64,000 nucleotides of DNA from Emiliania huxleyi CCMP1516 (lineage: Eukaryota > Haptophyta > Isochrysidales > Noelaerhabdaceae): assembly GCF_000372725.1 (NCBI RefSeq), contig NW_005199363.1:575879-639878 (forward strand), in the 5' to 3' direction. The notes below the pieces were generated by a model. That model was not told the DNA's origin and ran no database searches. It saw only the letters and a list, made by a program, of their open reading frames with translations. Every line of letters starts with the position of its first letter. Position 1 is the first letter of the stretch. Positions 28,460 through 36,620 of this stretch are shown here, in pieces. Made by a program: the position numbers and the translations under genes.

Positions 28460-31073
28460 ATGCCTCCGATCCGGCTGGGCCGCATCCTCCTCGGCCTTGC
28501 TCCGTTCGTCCTCGTGGCGCTCGTGCACCACGCACACCACCTTCACGTGCACGCAGTTCACGATCCCGTGGCGAGCCGTGAGAGAATGCGGCTTGCAGCG
28601 CAGCACGGCGGCAGTGTCGGCACGCCCGCGGCTGCCGACAAGGCCAGTGACGCTGCCGGGCGCGGAGCGGCTGTCGTGCCGGCGGTGGCCACGGCCCACC
28701 AAGCCTCTGCCGCCAACTCCTCCGAAGCCTCCGCCGCCTCCTCCACGGCCATGCCGCATGGCCTCTCCCACCGCGAAGGAATGGCAGTCTACAATCGCCT
28801 GCTCGACTCGGCTACGGTCAGCGGTGGGCCCTCCGGCCCGTCCCGCTTCGACGCGGCCTGGCGCGCAGCGTACGACGACCACGCGGCGCGCTACCCGCCT
28901 CCCACCCTCTCGCCGACCAAGCTCGAGGACGGGTCTCCAAACTGGCTGCCGGTCCCGGATGCTGAGAGCGCCGACCCGTCGGACCTGCGCTGGCGAAAGA
29001 GGGTCGTGCCGGGACAGGCTTGCCCGCCGGGCCGCCGCCCGTTCCATGTCCTCCTGACGGCGCAGGCAAGCCTGTACCAGGAGTGGCAGACGCGCATCAT
29101 GCACTACCACTACCGCAAGGTGGTGTACGCCACGGCATGCTCCGGCTCCGCACAACTCCGTCTCACCAGTTTACCCAGTCTCCCAAAAGCTCATCGTTCC
29201 TCGGCTGCACTCGTGGACGCCGCCGACCCGCGCGCGGCGACCCGCTCTCCCCTCTACCTCCCTCTCAATCTCGGCGGATCTCGCGCAGGTGGTCGCCGCA
29301 AACCCGTGCAGCGAGATGAGCGGGTGCAGGGCCCCAGAAGCGGAAGATGTGCTCTTGTCTCCCGACCAGCGCTCGAGAGGACACTCATTCAACTGTGTTC
29401 AACTGCATTCACTGCGTTCGTCTTTCTCGTACTCACGCGGTGCTCTGAAGACACTGCACACACCGCCTTCCCGCCCTCCTATTGGCGTAACTGACGACAT
29501 AGGTTCACGCGCATCCTCGCCTCAGCGGGCGGCAGGGGCGACTCGCTGATGGACACCATCCCGACCATCGTCGTCGAGCAGGCGGGCTCGGACCAGCCAG
29601 CAGCAATTCATTCATTCACCGAGTCGTGAATTAACGCAATCAATCAACCAATGAGCTCCTCTCGAGCAGGCCGGCGTGGGCCAGTCAACATTCGTTCACT
29701 CGTTCATTCATTCATGCAGTCATTCCTTCTTGTCGAGCAGGCCGGCTCGGACCAGACGCGGGGCTTCCAGGTGACCAACCCTAACCGTAAACCTAACCCT
29801 AACCCTAACCCAGATCCCAACCCCAACCCTAACCGTAAACCTAACCCCAACCCTAACCCCAACCCCAACCCTAACCCCAGCCCCAACCCTAACCCCAGCC
29901 CCAACCCTACCCCTACCCCTATCCAGGTGATCAACCGCCCTTGGACGATCGCCCAGATGGTGAAGACGGACGCGTGGCGGGCGATGGTCCCTGAGGACTA
30001 CGTCTACATTGCAGAGACAGACCACATCCTGCTGCGGGATCTGCCCAACCGAGCGACCCCGGCGCTGAACGTGGCATTCTTCTTCCCGTACATGTCTGCC
30101 GCGCCGGAGAGGCAGGCGGCGGTCGTGCGGCGATACTACCAAGGCGACCACCGCGACGTGCAGCCGGTTGGCCCGTCGCCGGCCATCATGCACGTTGACA
30201 CGCTCAAGCGGCTGGCGCCGCTATGGCTCGAGTTGTCGGTCCGGCTGAAGCGGGACCGCGAGGCGGACGCGGCGCTGGGGTGGGTGCTCGAGATGTGGGG
30301 CTAATGAAGAGTTAATGAGGCCCGATTAAGTATTGATTAACCATTAATTAGGTGGGTGCTCGAGATGTGGGGCTACTCCATCGCGTGCGCCGCGCTTGGC
30401 GTCAAGAACTCTGTCTGGCAGCAGCTGCAGATCGACCCCTCATTATTACTGATGATCGATTGATTAGGCGTCAAGAACTATGTCTGGCAGCAGCTGCAGA
30501 TCGAGCCCTCCGCGTCGTGGCGCCAGAACCTCACTGCCGAGGAGCCGTGCGTCTACCACTACACCTGCTGTGAACCAAGCATGATTCATTGTTACTTCTT
30601 CATCAGGAGCCGTGCATCTGCCACCACACACATGACTCATGGCTGGCTATTGACGAGGAAGCCATTCCTTCTCACTCAGGACCCGTACATCTACCACTAC
30701 ACCTTCGGCGTCGAGTACTCCGTCGACGGAGTGCCCGTCGTCGGCGCTGTCGGAGAGTGGTCTCGTTAGGCGCAGCCCGCACCGCGGCCGGGAGCCGTCG
30801 AGGAGCCTCCCGCCCGCCGTCGCATAGGCGAGTGGTCGCTCGACAAGCGGCACTACTTTGGCGCCCTGCCTCCGAAGCAGCTGGCGCCGCCCCCGCACTG
30901 TGCGCTCGAGTGCGCGTGGGTGCTGCTGGCGAGCGGTCAGCGAGGCCACGCACGAGTTCAGAAGTGATCATCGATCCTCAACGAGTTAGGTCTGGTGGCG
31001 CGCCTTCAACGAGGCCACGCAGCAGCTCGGCGAGGCGTACGGCGGCCGCTTTGGCGGCGGCACTTCCGACTGG

Positions 31074-31109
<36 letters not shown>

Positions 31110-32094
31110 TCTGCGATGAGCGAGCTGGAGCGAGCTCTTCCACTGGCGGGGCCGTGGGTGATTGGCGGGCACCGCGGCCTCCTCTTCTTCTCGCGCGGAC
31201 GCGTGCAGAGCGAGTGGGGCCGCGGCACGTGGCGGGCGGACGGGCCGCGGGCTGTGCAGCTCACGCTCTGCGCCGGAGGGAAGAGCTACGCGCTCACATT
31301 CGACTCGGCGACTGCGCCGTCCGCCTTCACCTACCCGCGCGGAGGCTTGCTCGGCTCGGACTTGGGTAAGGGCGAGAGCCCGATCTGCCGGCGTCGCCAC
31401 AGGTGTCTCTTCACAGCTACTGTTGTGAACAGGCAAGGGGGAGCTCGACCCGCAGGCAGCCGAGCTAAACTAACCCCAACCCCAACCCTCGCCCTAACCC
31501 TACTCCTACCCCTGACCCTACCCCTATCCCTATATACTAACCCTAACCCAACCCTAGCCCTAACCCTGCCTCGCCCCGCAGGCAGCCTTCTGACCCTACC
31601 CCTTGCCCTGTCCCTAAACCTAACCCTAACCCAACCCTAGCCCTAACCCTACCCCGACCCGCAGGCAGCCGCGCGTCGCGCGCAAGGCTGGGCAGACCCG
31701 GGGCACGCCTCCCACCCAGCCGTCCTCAAGGTGAGCGGCAGGGGGCCCTGGGCGTGGGCAGGCGTTCCGCCGATGGCCTTCCTTGGCGGCCCGGCCCTCC
31801 TCCGCGACGGCGCTGCCCGTGACTTGACGGTCTTCACGGCTGCAGCTGTGAGCAGGCGGCGGCTTGCTGTCTACTCCGTGGGGCTTCGGGGAGTACACCC
31901 CCGAGCCGCCCTCGTCAAAGTCCTTCTCGGAGGCGGAGGCGGACAAGGCGCTCCTCGTCACATTCGTGGGGGCCGTCCACCGCGTGGTCGTCAGCGAGTG
32001 CGGCCATTTCCGCTCCACGCGGCAGAGCGACGGGGCAGAGGTGGAGGGGTCCGTGTTGTTGCCGCCCATGGCGAGGGGCTGCCCCGCCTTGTGA
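28460..32094 (+). CDS. HPAT: hydroxyproline O-arabinosyltransferase (HPAT-type), 13 exons
   Basis: Exons are 28460-29119, 29289-29323, 29503-29581, 29741-29770, 29927-30279, 30352-30398, 30468-30541, 30680-30752, 30828-30919, 30990-31365, 31433-31455, 31665-31785 and 31856-32094. All phases agree, giving 733 aa ending at TGA. An N-terminal signal anchor (ILLGLAPFVLVALVHHAHH) implies a Golgi type II protein. Family landmarks are FHVLLTAQASLYQEWQTRIM, CSEMSGFTRILASAG, DSLMDTIPTIVVEQAG, VINRPWTIAQMV, YVYIAETDHILLRDLPN, ALGWVLEMWGYSIA, YIYHYTFGVEYSVDG and GEWSLDKRHYFG. HPATs add arabinose to hydroxyproline of cell-wall or secreted proteins. A poly-Gly linker and ~230-residue C-terminal beta-rich extension (GPWVIGGHRGLLFFSRGRVQ...WGFGEYTPEP) are not part of plant HPATs as I know them. 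Eleven of the twelve introns are flanked by exon duplications. Confidence 0.88.
29120..29288 (+). other. HPAT intron 1, GT-AG, AGGTGGT at both ends
   Basis: Donor AAG|GTGGTG and acceptor GCGCAG|GTGGTC, so AGGTGGT is duplicated at the two boundaries. 169 bp. Confidence 0.75.
29324..29502 (+). other. HPAT intron 2 = introner-like family B, copy B1
   Basis: A 179-bp GT-AG intron. Its interior (CTCTTGTCTC, ACCAGCGCTCGAGAGG, TTCAACTGTGTTC, ACGCGGTGCTCTGAA, CTTCCCGCCC) is homologous along its length to the introns at 37095-37316 and about 37755-37945 of the HhH/zinc-finger gene, in the same sense relative to transcription. Joining restores SEMSG-FTRIL, a conserved HPAT motif. Confidence 0.8.
29582..29740 (+). 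other. HPAT intron 3, GC-AG, exon edge present three times
   Basis: A ~23-bp exon piece containing TCGAGCAGGCCGGCTCGG occurs near 29574, 29662 and 29733. Fillers between copies are ATTCATTC/CAATCAATCAACC-like. Donor CAG|GCGGGC in the first copy, acceptor CAG|GCCGGC in the third; the middle copy has drifted. This suggests two successive duplication events at one site. Confidence 0.8.
29771..29926 (+). other. HPAT intron 4 made of telomere-like repeats
   Basis: A 156-bp GT-AG intron whose interior is almost entirely CCCTAACC, CCTAACCG and CCCCAACC units. Both boundaries carry CCAGGTGAYCAACC (14 bp, one difference): TTCCAG|GTGACCAACC at the start and ATCCAG|GTGATCAACC at the restart. Confidence 0.85.
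30280..30351 (+). other. HPAT intron 5, GT-AG, 24-bp exact duplication
   Basis: 30280-30303 equals 30352-30375 exactly. The intron (72 bp) consists of the first copy plus AT-rich filler with TAA stops, ending AATTAG. Splicing yields ALGWVLEMWGYS in frame. Confidence 0.88.
30399..30467 (+). other. HPAT intron 6, GC-AG, 43-bp duplication
   Basis: 30399-30441 and 30468-30510 match at 41 of 43 positions. Donor CTTG|GCGTCA, acceptor GATTAG|GCGTCA. Filler of 26 bp includes GATGATCGATTGATTAG. Confidence 0.88.
30542..30679 (+). other. HPAT intron 7, apparent GA-AG, triplicated edge
   Basis: Exon-like copies start at 30542 (GAGCCGTGCGTCTACCACTA), 30607 (GAGCCGTGCATCTGCCACCA) and 30680 (GACCCGTACATCTACCACTA). 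The reading frame requires joining ...GCCGAG to GACCCG, so the donor dinucleotide would be GA. Confidence 0.65.
30753..30827 (+). other. HPAT intron 8, apparent GA-AG
   Basis: First copy GAGAGTGGTCTCG, second GCGAGTGGTCGCTCG after CATAG. Frame GTC-G|GC-GAG-TGG (V-G-E-W) fits only if the donor is GAGAGT. 75 bp with GC-rich filler. Confidence 0.6.
30920..30989 (+). other. HPAT intron 9, GT-AG, ~40-bp diverged duplication
   Basis: TGG|GTGCTGCTGGCG and TTAG|GTCTGGTGGCG begin two diverged copies that share CGAGGCCACGCA. Filler contains GATCATCGATCCTC. 70 bp. Confidence 0.7.
31366..31432 (+). other. HPAT intron 10, GT-AG, 12-bp duplication
   Basis: G|GTAAGGGCGAGAGC at the donor and CAG|GCAAGGGGGAGCTC at the restart are diverged copies of one 12-14-bp piece. 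67 bp. Confidence 0.65.
31456..31664 (+). other. HPAT intron 11, GC-AG, telomere-like, edge triplicated
   Basis: CGACCCGCAGGCAGCCG occurs at ~31447, ~31570 (two changes) and ~31655. Between copies lie runs of CCCTAACCC / CCCTACCCC units. Donor CAG|GCAGCC, acceptor CAG|GCAGCC. 209 bp, apparently two duplication-plus-telomere-repeat events in tandem. Confidence 0.82.
31786..31855 (+). other. HPAT intron 12, GC-AG, 6-bp duplication
   Basis: Donor CTTG|GCGGCC, acceptor AGCAG|GCGGCG, sharing GGCGGC. The splice gives MAFLGGGLLSTPWGFGEYT, and the frame then runs to the stop at 32094. Confidence 0.65.
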
Positions 32095-32195
32095 CAGTGA
32101 GCTTTGAGATAGGAGTATGTAACGATTACATTTTTCATTTCACTCTCTTTCTGCCTTGCACTTTGAATGCCGCCGTGGGGCTCCTGTCGTCAGAC

Positions 32196-32293
32196 GTGGA
32201 GACGCGAGGGTTGCCCCCCCTTGCCCCACCACCTCGTGTGTGTGGAGAAGTTTACCTTACGGCTTTACCTTACCTTACCTTACCTTACCGTAG
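32196..32293 (+). other. introner-like family A, copy A2
   Basis: GTGGAGACGCGAGGG start, C-rich block, CACCTCGTGTGTGTGGAG, AAGTTTACC, CCTTACC repeats and CCGTAG end: GT-AG in the plus direction, 98 bp. It lies about 100 bp after the HPAT stop, between convergent genes, so it may be a 3'-UTR intron or an inactive insertion. Confidence 0.65.
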
Positions 32294-32344
32294 TGAGCCG
32301 TGTACTAGTCTACGACTCTTCATGTACTCAAAAAAACCTCGTGC

Positions 32345-33781
32345 CTACCGCCTTCTCACCCCCTCCTCCGGAGGCCACCAAAAGTAGGCCTGCGGGCACT
32401 CGCCTCTGGCGCCGCGCGCTCGCACCTCTGCTAGCATCAGCTGGAGGCTGGGTGTCCTCAGGCTCGAGTAGGAGCCGTCGGCGTGCAAGCACCGACCCAC
32501 CACAGAGGCGGGCCACGTCCGGTTGAAGAGTGTGGTCGACTTGGCGTGCGCCGCGAACGGCTCCTGCCTCGGGCCACAATTCAACCAGCGCCGGGCGTCA
32601 TTCGAGCACTCAGCGCACCGGCCGCCCGAGGCCTCCCATCCCGTTCGTATGTACTGAGTGGAGGCGCCGCACGGCGGAGTGCGCCGGGGGATGGGGATCG
32701 AAGGCGGGGGTCTGGCCTGTGGGCAGGCGCCACCGCACGGCAGCAGGGTGTCGAGCCGGTCGCACCAGGCGCACGTCCACCCCGTAACGGCCGTTGCGTT
32801 TTTGGTGCAGGCGGGAGTCCCGTGCGGCCGAAGGTCAACAACCTCCTTGAGGTTGGCCGTGCGAGAGAGGTTGCGGTACATAGAGCGGTACACTCTTGGT
32901 GGCCACCTCACGAGGCTCTCAAACGGGAGGGCGAGCCGCTCGGCTGATGAGAGGCGAGGCGTCCGGTGTAGCAGTGCCTGCGCGCTGAGAGAGGCGAGCA
33001 TCGGAGGGCTCACGTCGCTCAACTCGCCGGAGCTCCATCTTTTGCGTTCGGCGCAGGTGCTGATGCCACCGCTACCGCTCTCGACGTTGAGGTTGAGCGT
33101 CGGGTCGATGCATTCCCGCGCCTGACACCGCTCCCCGTCCTCTCTCCCGTCGCACCGAAGCCGCAAAGAATCCAGCGAGGCATTTCGTGCGACGCCACGC
33201 TGGGCTCCTTCCGGAGGATGCGAACAAGTATGGTCTAACACCCGTCCCAGGTCGAGGTAGAAGCCAGAGCCGTGTGCGGCATAGTACCAAACGCCGGTGC
33301 GGTCGTTCTCGTGCAGCGAGCACAGGGCGGTGGAACGTGCTCCTCTACCTGCTGCCTTGCTCCCGCGTGCAAGGCGGAGCACCTCGACCCAGTGCGTACC
33401 GCCTCGCATCACCATTGCGCGCGGCTCCGCCGCCGATACGAAGAAGAAGCCGAGCTCTTCGTACAGCTTCACAAAGCCGTCGCCGGCTTGGATCTTGGTG
33501 AAGACCCCTTCCAGATTACTCGAGGACGCGGCCTGTGGCCATCCCACGTACCACACCTTCACGGGCCTGGCCAAGGGCGCAGAGAGGTAGTACCAGCCGA
33601 GCGAGGGAGGGTCTGCCGCAAGCACCTTGGCGTGCTGTTGGCCGTAGACGTCCGCAAAGTAATGCTCCCAGGGGTCCGGCATGGTCAGCAGTGGTCTGTA
33701 GAAGCGGACGCACGCGGCAAGTTTTCCCGCTCTCAGAGTTTTGGGCAGTGACTGCCAGTGTAGACGCGTCCGAAGTTGCAC
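32345..33781 (-). CDS. Cys-rich, probably luminal or secreted protein of unknown function
   Basis: 478 aa from 33781 (an in-frame MPDPWEHYFADVYGQQ at 33682 is an alternative start). Features: MRGGTHWVEVLRLARG, TGVWYYAAHGSGFYLDLGRV, several N-glycosylation sequons (NASL, NLSR, NATA, NRTW) and many cysteines in the C-terminal half (TGWTCAWCDRLDTLLPCGGA). The product therefore looks secretory, but the signal sequence is not obvious in this frame, so the true start may be in an upstream exon. It is convergent with HPAT (3' ends ~250 bp apart) and divergent from the exostosin-like gene. I do not know the family. Confidence 0.6.
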   Translation of the reverse strand: MQLRTRLHWQSLPKTLRAGKLAACVRFYRPLLTMPDPWEHYFADVYGQQHAKVLAADPPSLGWYYLSAPLARPVKVWYVGWPQAASSSNLEGVFTKIQAGDGFVKLYEELGFFFVSAAEPRAMVMRGGTHWVEVLRLARGSKAAGRGARSTALCSLHENDRTGVWYYAAHGSGFYLDLGRVLDHTCSHPPEGAQRGVARNASLDSLRLRCDGREDGERCQARECIDPTLNLNVESGSGGISTCAERKRWSSGELSDVSPPMLASLSAQALLHRTPRLSSAERLALPFESLVRWPPRVYRSMYRNLSRTANLKEVVDLRPHGTPACTKNATAVTGWTCAWCDRLDTLLPCGGACPQARPPPSIPIPRRTPPCGASTQYIRTGWEASGGRCAECSNDARRWLNCGPRQEPFAAHAKSTTLFNRTWPASVVGRCLHADGSYSSLRTPSLQLMLAEVRARGARGECPQAYFWWPPEEGVRRR

Positions 33782-33887
33782 TCCAGCCCACTCCGACAGG
33801 GCTAGGGCTCTCTTGCCCGCAACCCGATGCCAATCATCCGGCCCGCTGGGTGCGCGTGCTTACATTGCCAGCTCGGGCCGCAAGGCA

Positions 33888-34940
33888 ATGGCACACGTGC
33901 TGACGCGCAACGTAGAGCCAACGGGGGGCGCTCCCAACGTGAGGCGAACTGATGGGATGGCGGTGCAGCCACTCATGGTCAGCGCCGAGGCGTACCTACA
34001 TGCATCCACCAGAGGCATGTTCCGGTACCGCTCGTCGCTGGGAGCTCCGCATTGCTGGAAGGAGGTCAATGAGACGGTCAAGGCTCTCTCGCTCGAGGGA
34101 GGGCTTGAAGTGATTTTTGCTGAGCGCAGCGAGATGTGCGAGCCGCAGCTGTTTGAGCGTCTGCAAAGCCTCGCCTTCCACCCGGGCACCGTACAATTTG
34201 TGCTGATCTTTGTCAATGCCGATGGCCAGCTCCATGGTAGCACTCAGGACAAGCTCATGAAGTGGTTGCCGAATATGCAAGCGTGCTATACAAACAACTT
34301 GGCACACACTGCGCGTCCAGATGTCTTCTATCCAATGCCACTGGGGCTAGCGTCGCATCACTGGGCCCCTTACAACCGTGTCGTGTTCGAGCCTGGTCTG
34401 GCCGCTCCTCAAAGGTGCTGATGTACGCAGGTGAGGCTCGTGTCCACTCTCCTGGTGGGCCATCCATAAAGCCCACTCGCTTGAAGCTGCTGAAGCACCT
34501 GAGCTCCGCGGAGTTTGCGGCCCTCGTTGATCCGGTGTTCGAACGTGTCAAGTTTGAGCAGGTCCTCCAGAAGAACCGGCGAGCACCGATTTGTGCTGTC
34601 TCCGCCTGGCGTGGGGTACGACGCGTTCCGCACGTGGGAAACTCTGGCCATGGGCAGCATTCCCGTGGTGGTGGTGCTGCCCTGGATGGACCAGCGGCTG
34701 TTTGACGGCTTTCCAGTGGTGCGCCTCCCACACAACTTCTCCAAGATCACGCCCAGCTATCTTGGGCAACTGCTCGAAGAGGCGAAGGCTCCCAAAGAGC
34801 CCATTCCCGGGCTCTACGTCACCCACTGGCAAAATAGGTGGTGGGAGCACCTACAAGACGGACGCAGGAGGAATCGAGCAACTGAAAGACACGCCTTGCG
34901 TTCAAATATACAGAATCCCATGCACAAAAGCGCAAGGTAG
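33888..34940 (+). CDS. exostosin/GT47-like glycosyltransferase with two frame changes
   Basis: Frame 1 from ATG 33888 gives MAHVLTRNVEPTGGAPNVRR...LVFYPMPLGLASHHW-type sequence (FVNADGQLHGSTQDKLMKWL, DVFYPMPLGLASHHWAPYNR). Near 34400 it shifts to a second frame (VLMYAGEARVHSPG, LLKHLSSAEFAALVDPVFER), and near 34570 back to the first (EHRFVLSPPGVGYDAFRTWE, TLAMGSIPVVVVLPWM). The last motif, F-x-L-x-P-x-G-x-(G)-D-x-x-R-x-W-E-x-L-x-x-G-x-IPVV, is the exostosin-like GT47 signature. The shifts are compensating; they are either small introns, sequencing errors (CTCAAAGG, CAGAAGAACC) or inactivation. Confidence 0.6.
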
Positions 34941-35380
34941 TATCAGGTAGTATCAGGCGCACAGGGGAGTCAATGAAGATGTAGTCGTCGGTATCGAGAC
35001 AGCGTACGTACTCTCACGCACATAAAAGTTAAGAGTCTCTTCTCTAAAAGTTACGCCGTCCCTCAAAGACGACACGCCGTGTCACGCCGGCGGACTCTGG
35101 CGGTGCGGCGCTGGCCGCTGGCGCTGCGCACGCAGCACTAATGAGTAGAGGGGGTGCGCAGCGTCCTAACTAATGTAAATCTGAGCCTCGCACGTCGATG
35201 ACTTGACGGCAGCATCGGCCGTGGCCATGGCGCATGGTGGGAGGCATCACACGTCTCCATGCTGCCGTCAAGTTGGGGAGCCAGTCTGCGGCGACCACAC
35301 AGCGCTCACCGCAGCGCGCAGCCGCAGGGATCGGCGAGCTTTCGGAAAGCGATTGCGTGGATTTTGGAGGCTGCGCAACC
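34941..35380. other. intergenic, nothing recognised
   Basis: It contains a short doubled AGTATCAGGT string at 34941-34965 and no open frame with a recognisable domain. Confidence 0.5.
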
Positions 35381-35806
35381 TTAGTGTGAGGTGTGAAGAC
35401 GCGCCCACGAAGGAACACGTATCTTACGGGGTTCGGGGGATTGCTTTTTAGCTTTACATGCTTTTCTATGCACTCTAAACAGATCGACAACGGCTCGCCT
35501 ATCTACTTTTTTGAAGGCGGACGTGAATGCGCCGACCATCCCCTGCATCTTTCGCGCGCCGTCGACGTACTTCTCCAGCGCCACCGGGTCGCCCACGTAG
35601 AAGTCGGGCATGAGCGGCACGAGTCGCGAGACGCGGTATTTGTCGAGATCCGCCTCGCTCATGCCGGCCCTCTGTGTGAGCACCTCGTCGTCGATGAAGG
35701 TGTTGCCGCTGCACTCGCCGCTAGGTGGGTGGGTGGGTGGGTGGCTCAAGAAGCTCCGTGCACGTGAACGGATGTGCAGAGGCACGCGGGTTGAGAAAAA
35801 ACGCAA
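35381..35806 (-). CDS. unknown exon: MSEADLDKYRVSRLVPLMPD protein
   Basis: The region 35715-35510 on the minus strand encodes NTFIDDEVLTQRAGMSEADL, DKYRVSRLVPLMPDFYVGDP and VALEKYVDGARKMQGMVGAF, which looks like real protein. It is preceded by a (CCCAC)n tract and TAG, a likely splice acceptor, and followed by ...AAAAAAG near 35510, a possible donor. Start and end are therefore probably not those of the open frame. Family not recognised. Confidence 0.4.
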   Translation of the reverse strand: MRFFSTRVPLHIRSRARSFLSHPPTHPPSGECSGNTFIDDEVLTQRAGMSEADLDKYRVSRLVPLMPDFYVGDPVALEKYVDGARKMQGMVGAFTSAFKKVDRRAVVDLFRVHRKACKAKKQSPEPRKIRVPSWARLHTSH

Positions 35807-35910
35807 CGCTGAGGGGAGGAACCTCTCTGGACCGTGGTTTCTTTTTACGAGCAGGAACCCACCACCGGGCCAGAGACCTCGAGAGAGTCGCGGCCGCTAT
35901 CTCCTGACAC

Positions 35911-36423
35911 ATGCATGCACATCGGCTGCGCTCTCACCTTCGCACCAGCGCCCATCGCTGCTCACTCCGCTCGTACGCACTGCCGCGACGAATAGCAAGC
36001 TCGTTGCAGCGATCCGCCGCCGCATTTAAACTGCCGCCACCGCTGCTTCTCCGCCCGCGCATGCCTGCCGAGCGCTGCTTCTGCGCCGCGGCTCGACCTC
36101 CCGCACAGCGTTGCATCGACACCATCTACGCTGCGCTGGTCGATGCCAAGGAGGCGGCGGCCGTCGCCACGCCGTCGGAGACCTTTGAGCCGTCGCTCGA
36201 CGCCGACGGCAAGATCCTGCTCGAACTCGGTGAGAAGGGGCAGTACGGGCTGGAGGCGCTGCCGGACGGGCGCGTGCTGCTCTTCTCGCCTCTGATCGGC
36301 CCGCGCTACTACGACTGGGACGCGGAGAACGAGTGGTTTTACGACAAGGCCGACGGCCACCTGCTAGTCGAGCTGCTCGTGCGAGAGCTGATGCACATCA
36401 CGTCAGTGTGCGTCAACCTATGA
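35911..36423 (+). CDS. FXN: frataxin (mitochondrial iron-sulphur cluster assembly factor)
   Basis: 170 aa from ATG 35911. The first ~50 residues are Arg/Ser/Leu-rich without acids (RLRSHLRTSAHRCSLRSYAL), a mitochondrial presequence. The body carries the frataxin/CyaY core: DADGKILLELGEKGQYGLEA, LLFSPLIGPRYYDWDAENEW and FYDKADGHLLVELLVRELMH. That includes the conserved SP-x-x-GP-x-x-YDW signature and the C-terminal LHELL-like helix. Frataxin binds iron and stimulates the NFS1-ISCU desulphurase complex in the matrix. The N-terminal acidic helix of other frataxins is short or diverged here, so a small upstream part may be misread. Confidence 0.83.
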   Translation: MHAHRLRSHLRTSAHRCSLRSYALPRRIASSLQRSAAAFKLPPPLLLRPRMPAERCFCAAARPPAQRCIDTIYAALVDAKEAAAVATPSETFEPSLDADGKILLELGEKGQYGLEALPDGRVLLFSPLIGPRYYDWDAENEWFYDKADGHLLVELLVRELMHITSVCVNL

Positions 36424-36620
36424 AAACAATGAAATGAAAAGAGTCTCACAACGACACTTGGCCCATGATAGCCGAGAGGTGTACACAATACCCTATTTCA
36501 GCTACCTGAACCACGTAGACGTACGTGACAACGTATCCCAGGGGCCGCGCGGCCGCGGGGCGCGCCGCGCCACGCATGCCACAACGACGCCGATCCGTCG
36601 GTGATCGATCGGTGAGAAGA
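36424..36620. other. short intergenic region between convergent genes
   Basis: It separates the frataxin stop (36423) from the 3' end of the minus-strand HhH/zinc-finger gene (36621). No features seen. Confidence 0.5.

Noticed and set aside
29771..29926. Telomere or chromosome end
   Set aside because: Coding exons of the same gene continue in frame on both sides, and the array is short and imperfect, so it is an interstitial intronic tract.
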